This document shows, piece after piece, positions 47,126-59,731 of a stretch of 64,000 nucleotides of DNA. This DNA comes from Biomphalaria glabrata (lineage: Eukaryota > Mollusca > Gastropoda > Planorbidae): contig NC_074715.1 of NCBI RefSeq assembly GCF_947242115.1, forward strand, positions 30,391,827 through 30,455,826. The letters run 5' to 3'. The first letter of the stretch is position 1; each line of letters begins with the position of its first letter. A program made the translations under genes and the position numbers. The notes under the pieces are model-generated. The model searched no databases. It was not told the DNA's origin and saw nothing but the letters and a program-made list of their open reading frames with translations.

Positions 47126-48714
47126 AATAAAGAGGCCAATAGCCTCAAAAAAAAAAGAGGCAATGCCAAAAAAAAAGGCAAAGAAAAGAGGCAAAGGCCC
47201 AAGGATTCCTAGGATGTAAACAGCTCGATAACTGAAGTCAAAAGCTAAAAAGCTGAGGTAGCCTAACAAAAAAAAAAGAAGAAGAACACGTAACCAAAGA
47301 ACAAAAATATTTTTTTTTTTAAGGAAATGTTGTATTCTTAAGGAATAAGAGATTGACCCTTTACAAAACAATTAGATCAATTAGATACTCATTATAAGAC
47401 ATCAGTTAGGCAAGGTTCACTTTGAACTTCACATTCACCTATCCTTTGGTCTGCTGGACCGCTGGGGCACCATACAAGATCTTTAACCTTTTTTCTCCAT
47501 TATTTTCTGTCATTTGTCTTTGATAGAATTTCATTCTGATAATATTGAAACCAGCCTTTTTACCTTCCTGGGTGGACCACTTCGGGGGCCGATTTTCAGT
47601 TTGTGTTTCCACACAAACTGTCTTTTGCAACCTTGTTATTTTTGTGTTCATATTTAGGCATAATGAGAAGACATCTTATTGATTTCATGTGAGGGGCTAT
47701 GCCTGGGGATCTTAAAATTTAGTTAATACCAATATAGAATTTGGCAAAATTTGTTTGAATTAAAGGAAAATACATGGCCTCATTGACCTTAAATATAATA
47801 ACAAATATATAAGTAGTCATCCTTATTCTCCTTAAACTAAATTATATTTAGATATGTCATTTTCTTTTTTATGTCAAACCATTATCAAATAATGCGCTGT
47901 CAAAGTCCAACTTTGAAATGTTGTCCTATAGGTGTCCGAATAGCCTAAACTACTTCATAGTAAAGAAGAATCAACTACCACGCATTGAGAGAGTGTGAAC
48001 CATTAGAGCTCAATTCTTTGTCTCTAGTTGGCAGCAGTGACGTTCAATTCAGCATCCTTGACATTGTTTAGATGACCTTGAACATCTTCTGAGCTGGATC
48101 TGATTTCCTAAAATACAGAATATAACCAATTAATTAATTAACTTTATATGAATGTATCCGATGCTATTTCATCTCCCAATAATTAATGGTGTATTCTTGT
48201 CCAGACATTTGCATGGAGAATCATGAAAGTAAGCTTGTATCGTCTTATAACTTTTACATTTTGTTCAATCTTTTACGGTTCTGGTTTTGAGCTATCTTTA
48301 TATATTTAGTGTGAATTTGTTAACCTACTTGAGGGCGCCATCCCTTGCACAGCTCGATCTAAAAGTAATTTAGGAAGTCGAATATCGGACAACATGCCCC
48401 GCCAATCGTATCCTCGAATTGAAAGAACTGGCCCATTATCGCTTCTCGAGACGAGATGCAGTCAGTGTTGGTATCTCAGTTTAAGAGGAAAGCCGACAGC
48501 AAAGGAAAAAAAAAGGCTAGCCAAGAAACTCTAAGATAGTACAGACAATGCATCAATAGGCCAATTTACCCGTGCTCTCTGAATGGAAGCTTTTCCAAAT
48601 GAACATCAACAACTCTATGTTTAAATTCGACCACAAAGGAGGAGCTTTAACTGTTTTGTTTTTCCATAGCTCAGCTTTATATATGTGGAATTTTGTCCTA
48701 GGTAGGCTTATCTT
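47126..48714. other. Spacer without a recognised gene
   Basis: A-rich simple sequence at 47126-47330. A slightly GC-richer block at 47440-47660 gives a 70-residue - strand frame (RPPKWSTQEGKK, GEKRLKILYGAPAVQQ) that looks like a piece of a dispersed element, but I cannot name it. The remainder is unremarkable. Confidence 0.5.
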
Positions 48715-49000
48715 ATAGGCCTATATTACAGACGTTAATTAAAAAAAAGAAGACAATTACGTCCTACGCATTTTATGTGTCAATCTCGTCATGCATGTAA
48801 ATCAATGCCAAGTCGTTGGTTGGGTTTCCTGGCTGACTCAAGCAGCCCATTCCTTTCTCTAATGGCACTAGGGAAGAAGAAGCACTTGTACGAATTTGTT
48901 CTAGCGTATGCGATAATTAGCTTTGTGTCTTTCTGAGTATTTCATTAGGTTTCATGTTTTTCTATTAGTAAATTATGGTTTAGTATTTTATGTATTATAG
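48715..49000 (-). mobile_element. C-terminal fragment of a jockey/CR1-like LINE
   Basis: The - strand reads from 49000: LNHNLLIEKHETY, then AYARTNSYKCFFFPSAIRER, NGLLESARKPNQ, then the 3' sequence CATGACG...GTAGGACGTAAT also present at 5752 and 36359. The most complete C-terminus of this family in the window. Confidence 0.7.
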
Positions 49001-49862
49001 CTACCTTTAACATCTGCTACAGCTAAATTAATTTCATATTTTCTGATTTTTATCAGTGAGTTGTTTTTTTGTGTGTTTGTGTTTAAGAATAATAAAAACG
49101 TCAATTTAAATCAAAATTAACGAGCGGCAATCAAGTTAAAATTGTGCTTTGCATCTTTTGGCGTTGATCTTTCTATTTAGAGTTCAGTTCATACAAAGTT
49201 TATCTTTAGTTTCACATTAGCAGATCGAGATAAATAGAAAACTCCAATCGGGAAATTACAAAAAGCTACCATTTTTATGTCAGTGAAACTACATGATGGA
49301 GTTTGTGTACATTCTAGTCTTCCAAGCTTACATTTAAAAAAGAATGTGATAAAGTATTTCTAAAAACAGGATATCCGGTATGCTTCATCTGAACTATTGG
49401 ATACTTGGATTTGTAGATTCATAGCATACGCAATAGTTGTTTTTTTTTGTGATCATATTGCATACACACACACAGACACACTCAAGTTTAACTAGACTTA
49501 TGGTTACTAAAATAAAATAATACAATTTAGCTACGATTTTAATAAATATTATATTGGTAAGTAGCTTCCTTTAGTGTGGAAAAACCAAACAATTTTGACT
49601 AAATAAAAAAAAAATTAGATGATAGATCTAGATTCTAGATCTACTTGATATAATAAAATTAAATTACGCCAACATTATCTATATTATTTCTCAAGTTTAA
49701 ATTGTATAACAGTCTTCAGACTAAAAGAAACATGTTAACCTTTCATACATGTGGCAATGCAACGACAAGTAAGCATAGTGAAGCCTATTGAAGCCTATTT
49801 GTATTCACTAGTTTAGGATTCGTCAAGAAATCTTGTTTTGTTAGGAAGTTTATCTTAACAGA
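49001..49862. other. Region upstream of the unknown two-exon gene
   Basis: AT-rich; an (ACAC)n tract at about 49465-49480. An in-frame TAG at 49842-49844 supports the start at 49863. TTATCTTAACAG just before the start could also be a splice acceptor for an upstream non-coding exon. No promoter element can be named. Confidence 0.5.
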
Positions 49863-52556
49863 ATGTCTGAAAATAATGGTCAGAACAATGGAGCTCCGGT
49901 ATACAAAACATCTTCGGAGGACCAAACAGAAAGGCCGACGACTAAATTCATGGATGGAATCGGGCGATCCTTGGCAGCCGTTGGTCAACTGGGCAATCAA
50001 CAAATGCAAATGTATCGAAGCAAACTCAAATCTAAACTGAACAAAAGCTTTAGCCACGACCACCAGCTTGAAGGCCGATATGACGACGCAGAACGTCCAT
50101 CACCCTCCAAAGAGGCCAAAGAGCTCTCTGCACAGACTGTGATCTCCATTTCTAATTCTGATGATCGTCAAAGATTGGGTTCAGGTTCACTACAAATAGA
50201 AATTCATGATGTTATTCGAGCCACATCCCCTAGGCCATCAGCTACACCATCGCACACCAGAAACGCAGTCCCCTACCAACAGGCAATGTTTAAACCCGAA
50301 GACCTCAGCGGACAAACTTTAAACTTACACCAAAAGAGAGAATTTAGGACTGCCGATGAGCAAAAGAAATCTTTATTGAACACACCAGTAGGCCTACGCC
50401 CTCCGCTCTCCCTCTCAGAAGCGAGGTCAGAGTCATCACCGGAATCACGACACGATTCCGAAGCGTGCCAGAAGCAACCCGCGACAAACGTTCTTGTTAG
50501 CCCATGTCTAGAGACCAAAGAGCTTATCTTCAGGAAGCCTTTGTGGCACAACAGTGAGTCCAATCTGCAGACATATAGATCAAGCTCTTCAGAAGACACG
50601 TTACATGTGGCCGTCCCGTTGTTTACAAAGGATGTCAACCAAGCTTACAAAGATGTGTACAGACCTTCCGGTGTGCCCAAACCTCCACCGGAAGCTGTGC
50701 TTCCAAAGAGCACCATTATTGTTAACAGGTTTGAAAATGGAAGCCCTTTTCTGGATATGAGTAAATATAAATTTGCATCTACGAAGGAAAAAAATGCTGC
50801 TGTAAAGAAGTATCGAATGAGCATTAGTCCAGAAAAGTCTTTCTCTCCTCAGCAGGTGGCCCCTGTAACCTTTACTAGCACCACTCTGAACAACCCTCCA
50901 TATAACACATTTTCTTATCTACCACCTACCGCGCCGCATCCCTCTTCATTGACCATGCCGCCACCATCGTTATCAGCCCCACCAATGCCAGTGCCCAGCT
51001 ATTACTGGGCACATCACCAGCCTCCAGCCACTGTTGAGATCATGAGTGGACAGCGCATGGCGTATCCTCAACAAGTTACCCAGAATTCAGAGCGTGGTCA
51101 GTATAGGTAAGTATCGTTGGTCAATTGTTTCTGTTCATTTGCATAATTATAAATATTACTTTTTGATATTAATATTTTTTTTCATCTGGTTTTAAATACC
51201 GTTTCTGTACAAGGTCTTTAATAACACATGGTAGACAAACGTTTTCGGTTTCTCAAAGGTTTGGAGTTGTAGTGGAGTTTCTTGGGTGTTTGTCATTCTC
51301 ATCACCTCAGTTTCTTGGGTGTTTGTCATTCTCATCACCCCAGTTTCTTGGCTGTTTGTCATTCTCATCACCTCAGTTTCTTGGCTGTGTGTCATTCTCA
51401 TCACCTCAGTTTCTTGGGTGTTTGTCATTCTCATCACCCCAGTTTCTTGGGTGTTTGTCATTCTCATCACCTCAGTTTCTTGGGTGTTTGTCATTCTCAT
51501 CACCTCAGTTTCTTGGGTGTTTGTCATTCTCATCACCCCAGTTTCTTGGCTGTTTGTCATTCTCATCACCTCAGTTTCTTGGGTGTTTGTCATTCTCATC
51601 ACCTCAGTTTCTTGGCTGTTTGTCATTCTCATCACCTCAGTTTCTTGGGTGTTTGTCATTCTCATCACCTCAGTTTCTTGGGTGTTTGTCATTCTCATCA
51701 CCTCAGTTTCTTGGGTGTTTGTCATTCTCATCACCTCAGTTTCTTGGGTGTTTGTCATTCTCATCACCTCAGTTTCTTGGGTGTTTGTCATTCTCATCAC
51801 CCCAGTTTCTTGGGTGTTTGTCATTCTCATCACCCCAGTTTCTTGGCTGTTTGTCATTCTCATCACCCCAGTTTCTTGGCTGTTTGTCATTCTCATCACC
51901 CCAGTTTCTTGGGTGTTTGTCATTCTCATCACCTCAGTTTCTTGGCTGTTTGTCATTCTCATCACCCCAGTTTCTTGGCTGTTTGTCATTCTCATCACCC
52001 CAGTTTCTTGGGTGTTTGTCATTCTCATCACCTCAGTTTCTTGGGTGTTTGTCATTCTCATCACCCCAGTTTCTTGGCTGTTTGTCATTCTCATCACCTC
52101 AGTTTCTTGGGTGTTTGTCATTCTCATCACCTCAGTTTCTCTTCACTTTGATTTTCAAGCCAGTCTTCTCTGCTTTTTTTTGTGTGTGAGCTTGCTTAGT
52201 TTTGTCTGAGTGTAGTCATATAAAAAAAATCACTATTAAAAACATAATGTAATATAGTTTTCTATGCGTTATTTTTCAGACGATCTTATGTGTCCAGAAA
52301 ATTATCTTCCTGCTTCCCGTTTCTGTTTGGAGCTAAACAGTTTGATGACAGCGATGAGTTGCAGCATAATTCTTACAGACCACGCCAAGAGTCTCTCAAT
52401 AACATGTTCCATAGCGGACGTAATGAGTCAATATATTCGGTAGGGCTACATAGAGTGAGTGAGATGTTGAGACCAATGTATCACCTGACTTGTTCAGTTG
52501 CCGCTAGATCGTTTAAATATAATCCAGACTTTATGAAGCCCAGGTTTACTACATAA
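49863..52556 (+). CDS. Uncharacterised two-exon gene, largely disordered protein
   Basis: Exon 1 is 49863-51106, ending TATAG/GTAAGT. Exon 2 is 52280-52556 after TTATTTTTCAG, ending in TAA. The phases join (AG|A, Arg) to give about 506 residues. The start has an in-frame stop seven codons upstream. I do not recognise the family. The protein is rich in Ser, Pro, Gln, Asn and Lys, with a basic stretch near residues 60-75 (YRSKLKSKLNKSF), many SP/TP sites, a Pro-rich region near 355-395 (PPPSLSAPPMPVPSYYWAHH), and a C-terminal part encoded by exon 2 with SCFPFLFG and VSEMLRPMYHL. No signal peptide or membrane segment is seen. Protein-like composition and clean splice sites make it a real gene; it may be a signalling or cytoskeletal adaptor, but that is a guess. 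Confidence 0.8.
51275..52140. repeat. 33-bp minisatellite in the intron of the unknown gene, about 26 copies
   Basis: The unit core is TTTCTTGGGTGTTTGTCATT followed by CTCATCACC and T or C, then CAG. Main variants are GGGTG/GGCTG and CCTCAG/CCCCAG. As 33 is a multiple of three, three + strand frames and one - strand frame stay open for about 300 codons. Each unit contains TTCTCATCACCYCAG, acceptor-like on the gene's sense strand. It fills most of the 51107-52279 intron. Confidence 0.97.
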
Positions 52557-52609
52557 TAATAACACGGTTTAGGGATGATTTTAATTTAGAGTAGCGACTT
52601 CGCATTGCA

Positions 52610-52850
52610 GAAAAAACCCAAAGACGATGGTCCTATGCGGGCCTAACCCTAACCCAAAGACGATGGTCCTGTGCGGGCCTAACCCTAATCCAAAGACGAT
52701 GGTCCTATGCGGGCCTAACCCTAATCCAAAGACGATGGTCCTATGCGGGCCTAACCCTAATGCAAAGACGATGGTCCTATGCGGGCCTAAACCTAACCCA
52801 AAGACGATGGTCCTATGCGAGCATAACCCTAACTCTAACCCAAAATATCA
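52610..52850. repeat. 36-bp minisatellite with telomere-like words, about 6 copies
   Basis: The unit joins CCTAACCCTAACCC (the telomeric strand motif) to AAAGACGATGGTCCTATGCG. It begins about 50 bases after the stop of the unknown gene and so may lie in its 3' UTR. A 95-codon frame through it is a by-product of the unit length. Confidence 0.95.
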
Positions 52851-52914
52851 TACTAAAAGAGCGTTAATTGTGATAGCTTTAGAGGCTAGAAAGGCTTCAA
52901 CTATAGCATGCTAG

Positions 52915-54050
52915 TGGGTGATAAGTCCGTGTTTTTATTGTTTTTTTTTTTTTATAAATCCAGCACATCGTATTTCATAGTATAGACTAGTCTTAGAGTA
53001 CTCTAGAACGTATTGGTATGGTTCGTTAGAATGCGTGTCAGAGGTCTTGCATATTATTACAAAGCTTCTATCAATTCATTCCGTTTTTCTGTCTGGTAGG
53101 CCTACACGTTATGTCTCCCACCTCCCAGTCTCTGTTGAAGTTGAAACTTTGCACAATTATTCATTGTCCCTAACAAAACATGAATCAATTAAAATATTAA
53201 CCAACTAATTTATTAATTAGTCTTGATTAATTAACCATTTAAGGAAAACACAGTTATAAAAAAAATTAGTTGTTTTTTCTTGTTACAATACCTCTATTCA
53301 ACTCATCCCTTCCTGAAACCTGGGTGGAACATAGACACCAATTTGACAGTTGATGTATATCTTTAGGGAAAAAAAATTACTAACTCTTTGGTCACACTGG
53401 GAAAACTCTAGTTTGACCGTTATAATTTTCCAAAGTAAAAAAAAAAAAATTTAATTTCGCTAGAGAACTAGAAGATATTCATATTAAACGGACCATATTT
53501 CTTCGGGTATTTCCGCTCTATTTCAGGAGTAATAAATTAATGCTCGGAAACACTAGACATGGGGTTTTCTACATCCAGATATAAAGGTCTATACATTATA
53601 CTATCATGGAATATTATAAAGTGTAGTTGATCTATACATTCGCTTTAACCGAGATTTCTTCTGGAAAAAAGGGGGGTGGGGCAGGGTAAAAAATGTTTCA
53701 TTTTTTTTTACATCTAAAATTTATTAGTTATTTAGAGAAAAATAATCGCTCTGAAGGTTTTATAAAGGAGGTATTGTCTTTTTTTTTTTTCAAAAGTAAT
53801 TTTTAATGTTTATCTTGTTCTAAGTTTTAAACTTTCAACAGCCTTCAGTTTTAGTAAATAGGTCTAGATCTATATCATTTTTCAGAGAAACAAAACTGGT
53901 AGGCCTAATGATTGCAATCCGGACGACCTACTTTTTCAGATGGTCTGCTGCTGTTGCTGGCCTTGTGGTTTAGCCGCCAAAATCCTAGCAGCATTGGTAG
54001 GTATTAGTGTCCTGTTTTCACACATACGCCGTAAACACATTATTGACACA
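52915..54050. other. AT-rich spacer
   Basis: No gene seen; homopolymer runs of T and A, a G run near 53670, otherwise unremarkable. Confidence 0.6.
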
Positions 54051-54059
54051 TTTTGTTGA

Positions 54060-54225
54060 TCCCACCTGCATGGTCGTGTGGTATACGACTGGACAATTGT
54101 CTCAATGTCTCGGGTTCGAATCACGCCATTCGTAATCCCTTGCCGTCCTGCGGGAGGTTTTGAGTTTGGAGGTAATAATCTTTAATTCTGATAAAAGTTG
54201 GTGACACTAAAAAAAAATAATAATA
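54060..54225 (+). mobile_element. tRNA-derived SINE, same family as 10565-10770
   Basis: Box A TGGTCGTGTGGTATACG and box B GGGTTCGAATCACG are clear, followed by CCGTCCTGCGGGAGGTTTTG shared with the 10.6-kb copy, and an A-rich tail at 54209-54225. Better preserved head than the first copy. Confidence 0.8.
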
Positions 54226-54344
54226 AAAACTTTTCAATAATTCATTATGGGAGGGAACCCAGCAAAGATAGAATGCAGCTTATTTAGCTGAGTAGTATCC
54301 CTTGAGTTTTCTATTTCAAATCGTTGTATAGAATGGGATAGTAG

Positions 54345-54680
54345 CTTTACTTTTGACGATACGCACCGGTACGGTGTATCGGCACCTTTTTCAATGTGGG
54401 GAAAAAGTATGACTTTTCTTGTATTTTAACGGTTTTTTTTTATTAATTTATTAGTATTTAAAAGTTAGTCACTCCATCACTGAGTACCGGCACCTATTAT
54501 GTTTTACACACACACACACACATATATATATATATGGGCTACTAATGGTACGCATACCGGCACCTTTTTGAAAACAAAAATTTTTTTCTTGTATTTTAAC
54601 GTATATTTTTATTTTTTAGTAGTTCAAAGTTAGAGCTAGGCAATCAACTACTGAGTACCGGCACCTATTTTTTTAAAAGC
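54345..54680. mobile_element. Two adjacent copies of a small element with GTACCGGCACC ends
   Basis: Two segments (about 54355-54500 and 54545-54672) share the order TACGCA.CGG, CGGCACCTTTTT, CTTGTATTTTAACG and GAGTACCGGCACCTATT. They are divergent copies of one small, probably DNA-transposon-derived repeat, separated by an (AC)n(AT)n tract. Confidence 0.5.
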
Positions 54681-54724
54681 ACTTGCACTGCATATCTATA
54701 TATATTGCCAGGTTAGTCTTAGTA

Positions 54725-55999
54725 AAAAACACGATCTCTATTTAGTTGTGTAACATTGACCACGTCGATTCCTTTTTAGTTGTGCAGCATTGACCACGTC
54801 GATTCCTATTTAGTTGTGTAACATTAACCACGTCGATTCCTTTTTAGTTATGCAGCATTGACCACGTCGATTCCTATTTAATTGTGTAACATTGACCACG
54901 TCGATTCCTATTTAGTTGTGTAACATTGACCACGTCGATTCCTTTTTAGTTGTGCAGCATTGACCACGTCGATTCCTATTTAGTTGTGTAACATTGACCA
55001 CGTCGATTCCTATTTAGTTGTGTAACATTGACCACGTCGATTCCTTTTTAGTTGTGCAGCATTGACCACGTCGATTCCTATTTAGTTGTGTAACATTAAC
55101 CACGTCGATTCCTTTTTAGTTGTGCAGCATTGACCACGTCGATTCCTATTTAATTGTGTAACATTGACCACGTCGATTCCTATTTAGTTGTGTAACATTG
55201 ACCACGTCGATTCCTTTTTAGTTGTGCAGCATTGACCACGTCGATTCCTATTTAGTTGTGTAACATTGCCCACGTTGATTCCTATTTAGTTGTGCAGCAT
55301 TGACCACGTCGATTCCTATTTAGTTGTGTAACATTAACCACGTCGATTCCTTTTTAGTTGTGCAGCATTGACCACGTCGATTCCTATTTAATTGTGTAAC
55401 ATTGACCACGTCGATTCCTATTTAGTTGTGTAACATTGACCACGTCGATTCCTTTTTAGTTGTGCAGCATTGACCACGTCGATTCCTATTTAGTTGTGTA
55501 ACATTGCCCACGTTGATTCCTATTTAGTTGTGTAACATTGACCACGTCGATTCCTATTTAGTTGTGTAACATTGCCCACGTTGATTCCTATTTAGTTGTG
55601 TAACATTGACCACGTCGATTCCAATTTAGTTGTGCAGCATTGACCACGTCGATTCCTATTTAGTTGTGTAACATTGACCACGTCGATTCCTATTTAATTG
55701 TGTAACATTGACCACCTCGATTCCTATTTAGTTGTGTAACATTGACCACCTTGATTCCTATTTAATTGTGTAACATTGACCACGTCGATTCCTATTTAGT
55801 TGTGTAACATTGACCATCTCGATTCCTATTTAGTTGTGTAACATTGACCACGTCGATTCCTTTTTAGTTGTGCAGCATTGACCACCTCGATTCCTATTTA
55901 GTTGTGCAGCATTGACCACGTCGATTCCTATTTAGTTGTGTAACATTGACCACCTTGATTCCTATTTAGTTGTGTAACATTGACCACGTCGATTCCTAT
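54725..55999. repeat. 34-bp minisatellite, about 37 copies
   Basis: Unit core GTGTAACATTGACCACGTCG then ATTCCTATTTAGTT. A second type with GTGCAGCATTG and CCTTTTTAGTT alternates with it, giving blocks of two or three units (68 or 102 bases) that repeat as higher-order units over most of the array. Confidence 0.97.
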
Positions 56000-58900
56000 G
56001 TTCTCTTGTCTCTCCAAGTCACGTGTTGCTGTCTGCACTAAGAAGTCAGTCAATGACGAGCATTGTGACCAAACCGTTTGGGAGGGGAGGATGCCTTTTT
56101 TCACGACGTTGTGTTGGATGGTTAGGTCATTTTCATCGCATCAAGGAGAGGGGGGAGTTTTAAAGTCAGCACTGGAAGAAAAAGACTAAGTCAGTATGAG
56201 ACCCAAACACCGGGAGACAGCTTGACCCGGCTAGTGGAAGATTGCAATATCTTGCCTATGTAGTGGTCAATTCTGGTTTTTGTCCAGTTGCAAAGCATGT
56301 TGTGGCTGCATAGATCAATCTGAAGATCGCTAAATAATATTTGTATTCATGCATGTAACTGTTACCATAGATACAGAAGAAATTATTCCGAACAGTTTTT
56401 TAGTTGGGGATTGTCTTTAAAGCTGATGTAACCTAATCACACACACACACACAAATATATATATTATACATACATATATACATACATTGGCCTACATACA
56501 TACATATTATTTATTATATTATTTATTATTATTATATTAGTTTTGTTTTTTTTCAGTTTCCTAGAGACGGCGGTCGCAATTCCTGCGTTGGTATAATGGC
56601 TAGACAATTGTCTCTCTGCGCCTTGTTGTTGGGTATAGCTGTCTACTTAGTTATAATGATTGTATTTGTTGCATTGATACTAGTAGTTGCAGTGAAATAA
56701 TAACACAAGTAGACCAAGTGGCAACCTTTATTAATGTTGTATTGAAGATTAGGTAGAGAATTCTTATAGCCAATGTGATGGTCAGAGTTGAATCCTTGAT
56801 TGAGTTCCTTGAAAGGTTGAATGGATCCCAGGGGTTTTTAAACACAAACTCTTCAATAAACTTTAAAATCAGAAAATGTGTTTGTTGTCTAATAACTAGG
56901 TCTACATGACACTCATGATGACCAGGCGATACAACCATAGTTCTAACATCTGTTTTAGATAGTCGTTCTTATTACTTAAATAAAAATTAAAATGTAGAGT
57001 CACATAGGTTTTATTATAAGAAATTAAAATTAAAGGTTTTATTATAATTGTAATATTATTAGTAAACGAAGAACAGTATGTGTTTGGTGTAGCGATAATA
57101 AAGGGCCGAAACTTTAAAAAAAAATTTACATCCGCGGTCATTAATCTTTGGTTTTCAGAGAGTTAATAGAATACTGATTTTATTTGAAATTAGCGCTGAC
57201 GTAAGCTTCGATACATCACACCATTGGTATTGTGGAAAGAAGTTACAAAAAGCATTGCCGGAACCAAACCTACGAATCTTTCTTTATGTTATTTTTATAA
57301 GTTAACTTTTAAAACAATATTCAATCTTATTTATTTAATGGTATTGGACAAAATAATGGACAAAATAATGAAAGCATTATTTTAAATTCTCAAGAATCTG
57401 AAAGCCCATATTAAAATTATTATTAATGTTGATATTAATACGTTAATGTTAGTTATGCCCTACATTTTATATACACACCAAGAAAAGGTTGTTTTTTTAA
57501 GCTTTAATGTTTGTTTATAGTTTTTAATACTGACTATTTCTTACATGTGTGTGTAACATCAGTTTACCAGTTACACTATTCACGCTAACATCAAAGTATC
57601 TATTTCTAAGACTGAGATTTGTAAAAATGGTTTAACAAACGCTTTTCATGTACACCCACACAGGTGTTGAAACAGAGACTTGGATTAATGTTGAAATACT
57701 TGTATGTTAACCCCTGCAGGTTATTGCTGAAACAATGTCCATACATTTGTACCCCCCCCCCCATACAGGCACACACACACACACAAACATACACACAACG
57801 TCTTTGTGGAGAGGTTCTAGAGATTTAAATACGTAAGAGAAGAATTTCGAAGCCCCAGTTTGTACAAATCTTGAAGACATATCTATATGACCTGTTTTTG
57901 TGTGCACTTTAAAAAAAAAGATTCTGCTTTCACATTCTTCTACTAAGCCTTTGGATGTGTGTGTGTGTGTTTGTTATGACAGTGTGTGAATACCCCCCCC
58001 CCCCACTTTTTGTAAAGATCACCTCTGTTCTCTCCAACCCCTTGTTTTGAAATGACGGCCCTGGTAGAGGCAGAGAGTTGACCGAATGTTTACCAAATGA
58101 AGACCGATTATCTTATACAGTACATTACTTTTAGTTTTCAAGTTGACCGCTCTTCTTTATGCATTGTATTATAAAAAATGATTTACATTTTCTGGATTGA
58201 CTATAAAACTGATTGGCTAGCGCAGCGCCTTGAGAAGTAAAGCATTTCTGCTAAGACAAATTGATAGATCAATGCAGTTTTGTACATAAGTAAACAAAAA
58301 AAATCAATCAATTTTAAATTCATTGAATATCATAGCTATTTTTTTTTTTTTGGAAGAGAGAGAGAGAGAGAACTGAAAACGTCATTTCAGAAATTCGTAA
58401 TTCCTAATAATACTGACTAAGTGGAACTTTTAATTAGGACTACTTAATAATTGACTTAACCATGGACGCAATTGTAGGTGAAGGGTTTTTAAAATGTATT
58501 TCTATAAATTCAAAAATACGTTTTTTAAAGTGAGACACACCTATGGTACACCAATAAGATGGTGGATAGCTGTTTTCTCTCTCTACTTTTGCAAGATATC
58601 TCATCAATAATTGCAGTTCAAGTTGTCCAATAATAAATTGAATACTTGGAGAAAACATGACAGTTTTATTCTTGTGCATATTGATTCGTTGACAGTATAA
58701 CAAACGTGTCAAGCTCATTCACACTATGTAATGATCTATTCTATAAACAGCATCTCACAGTCTACTGGACCAAGTATTTATTACTTGGGAAGTCAAGAGC
58801 ACATGTGAGCATAACATTTTCCCCAATCGGCAGACATACTTTTGATGCTTTCATTTTTTTTTCGACATAAATTGGGAAGTCGCCATTGTTTCAGTGCAAC

Positions 58901-59725
58901 AGAACCACTCAAGTTCATCCATCTTGTATTTCTCGTCTAGAATCGACACGTTCTCGCTTTACTTTTCTTGGTAGATCAACTTGAACCATGTTTACATGAT
59001 CAGAAAAATGTATCTAGTCATCACTGGTGCCGGGTGAACTTACTCAGGTCAATGAATTCGAACGAAAATTGTCTAGATTTGACCTCGGTACCGTGGAAGT
59101 CAGACGTAGAGAAACATTGCACATCTCCATCTCTGCCCCCCTCCTAGCCTCCCCCCCCCCCTCGTAGCTACGCCACTTTTGCATGTGTGTTACGTCACAA
59201 AAACAAGTCTTACATTTCACCAAGCATACACACACACACATACACACTAGCTCGAATAAAAAAAAAAGGTCACTAATAAAACATTTCAAAAGCCATTTTT
59301 TGTTAAATATACACCATAATATATCACAATCAGTTCTTATAGGAAACAAAATGCTTCAAACAGCAGGTCTTATATCTTACTCAATAACTTATGAATCAGC
59401 TTACACAAATAAAATAAAAGATCACAATATAATCATGACAAATAAAAACACTTTCTCGTATACATTCATTGTATACAAAATAAATACATTTCTTCATTGT
59501 CAGCACGCTGTTTTTGGTTGTGGTGGAAGCACCCCCTCTTCCTCTTCGCAATGAAATGTTTTCACTTCTTTAGAAATCTTGAAAATAAAAATAAACTTTT
59601 ATTGAAACTTGAATGTACATTGATTTGAATGTACTTGTCCCTCTAAGAAATGTAAGTAATGCCCCATTCCTTCTTTCCTATTCACTCTCTAACCAACACA
59701 TCTACTTTACACGAAAAAAAAAATT
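56000..59725. other. Spacer with simple repeats
   Basis: No gene supported. Contents: (ACAC)/(ATAT) tracts at 56435-56500, a C run and (AC)n at 57750-57800, (GT)n and a C run at 57955-58005, (GA)n at 58355-58370, and at 59140-59180 a fragment reading CGTAGCTACGCCACT, an end of the MITE family found at 31400 and 59732. Confidence 0.6.
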
Positions 59726-59731
59726 TCTTGA

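Noticed and set aside
51192-52209. Frames of 289-312 codons in three + frames and one - frame
   Set aside because: Produced by the 33-bp array; simultaneous openness of four frames shows it is a unit-length effect. They lie in an intron.
52627-52914. 95-codon frame with MVLCGPNPNPKT repeats
   Set aside because: It is the 36-bp telomere-like minisatellite read in frame; no other gene signal.
56560-56640. A third tRNA-like SINE head
   Set aside because: TTGGTATAATGGCTAGAC resembles box A, but there is no box B or body downstream.
59183-59554. 123-codon + strand frame
   Set aside because: Composed of simple (AC)n and A-rich sequence in the downstream region of the GT31 gene; composition is not protein-like.
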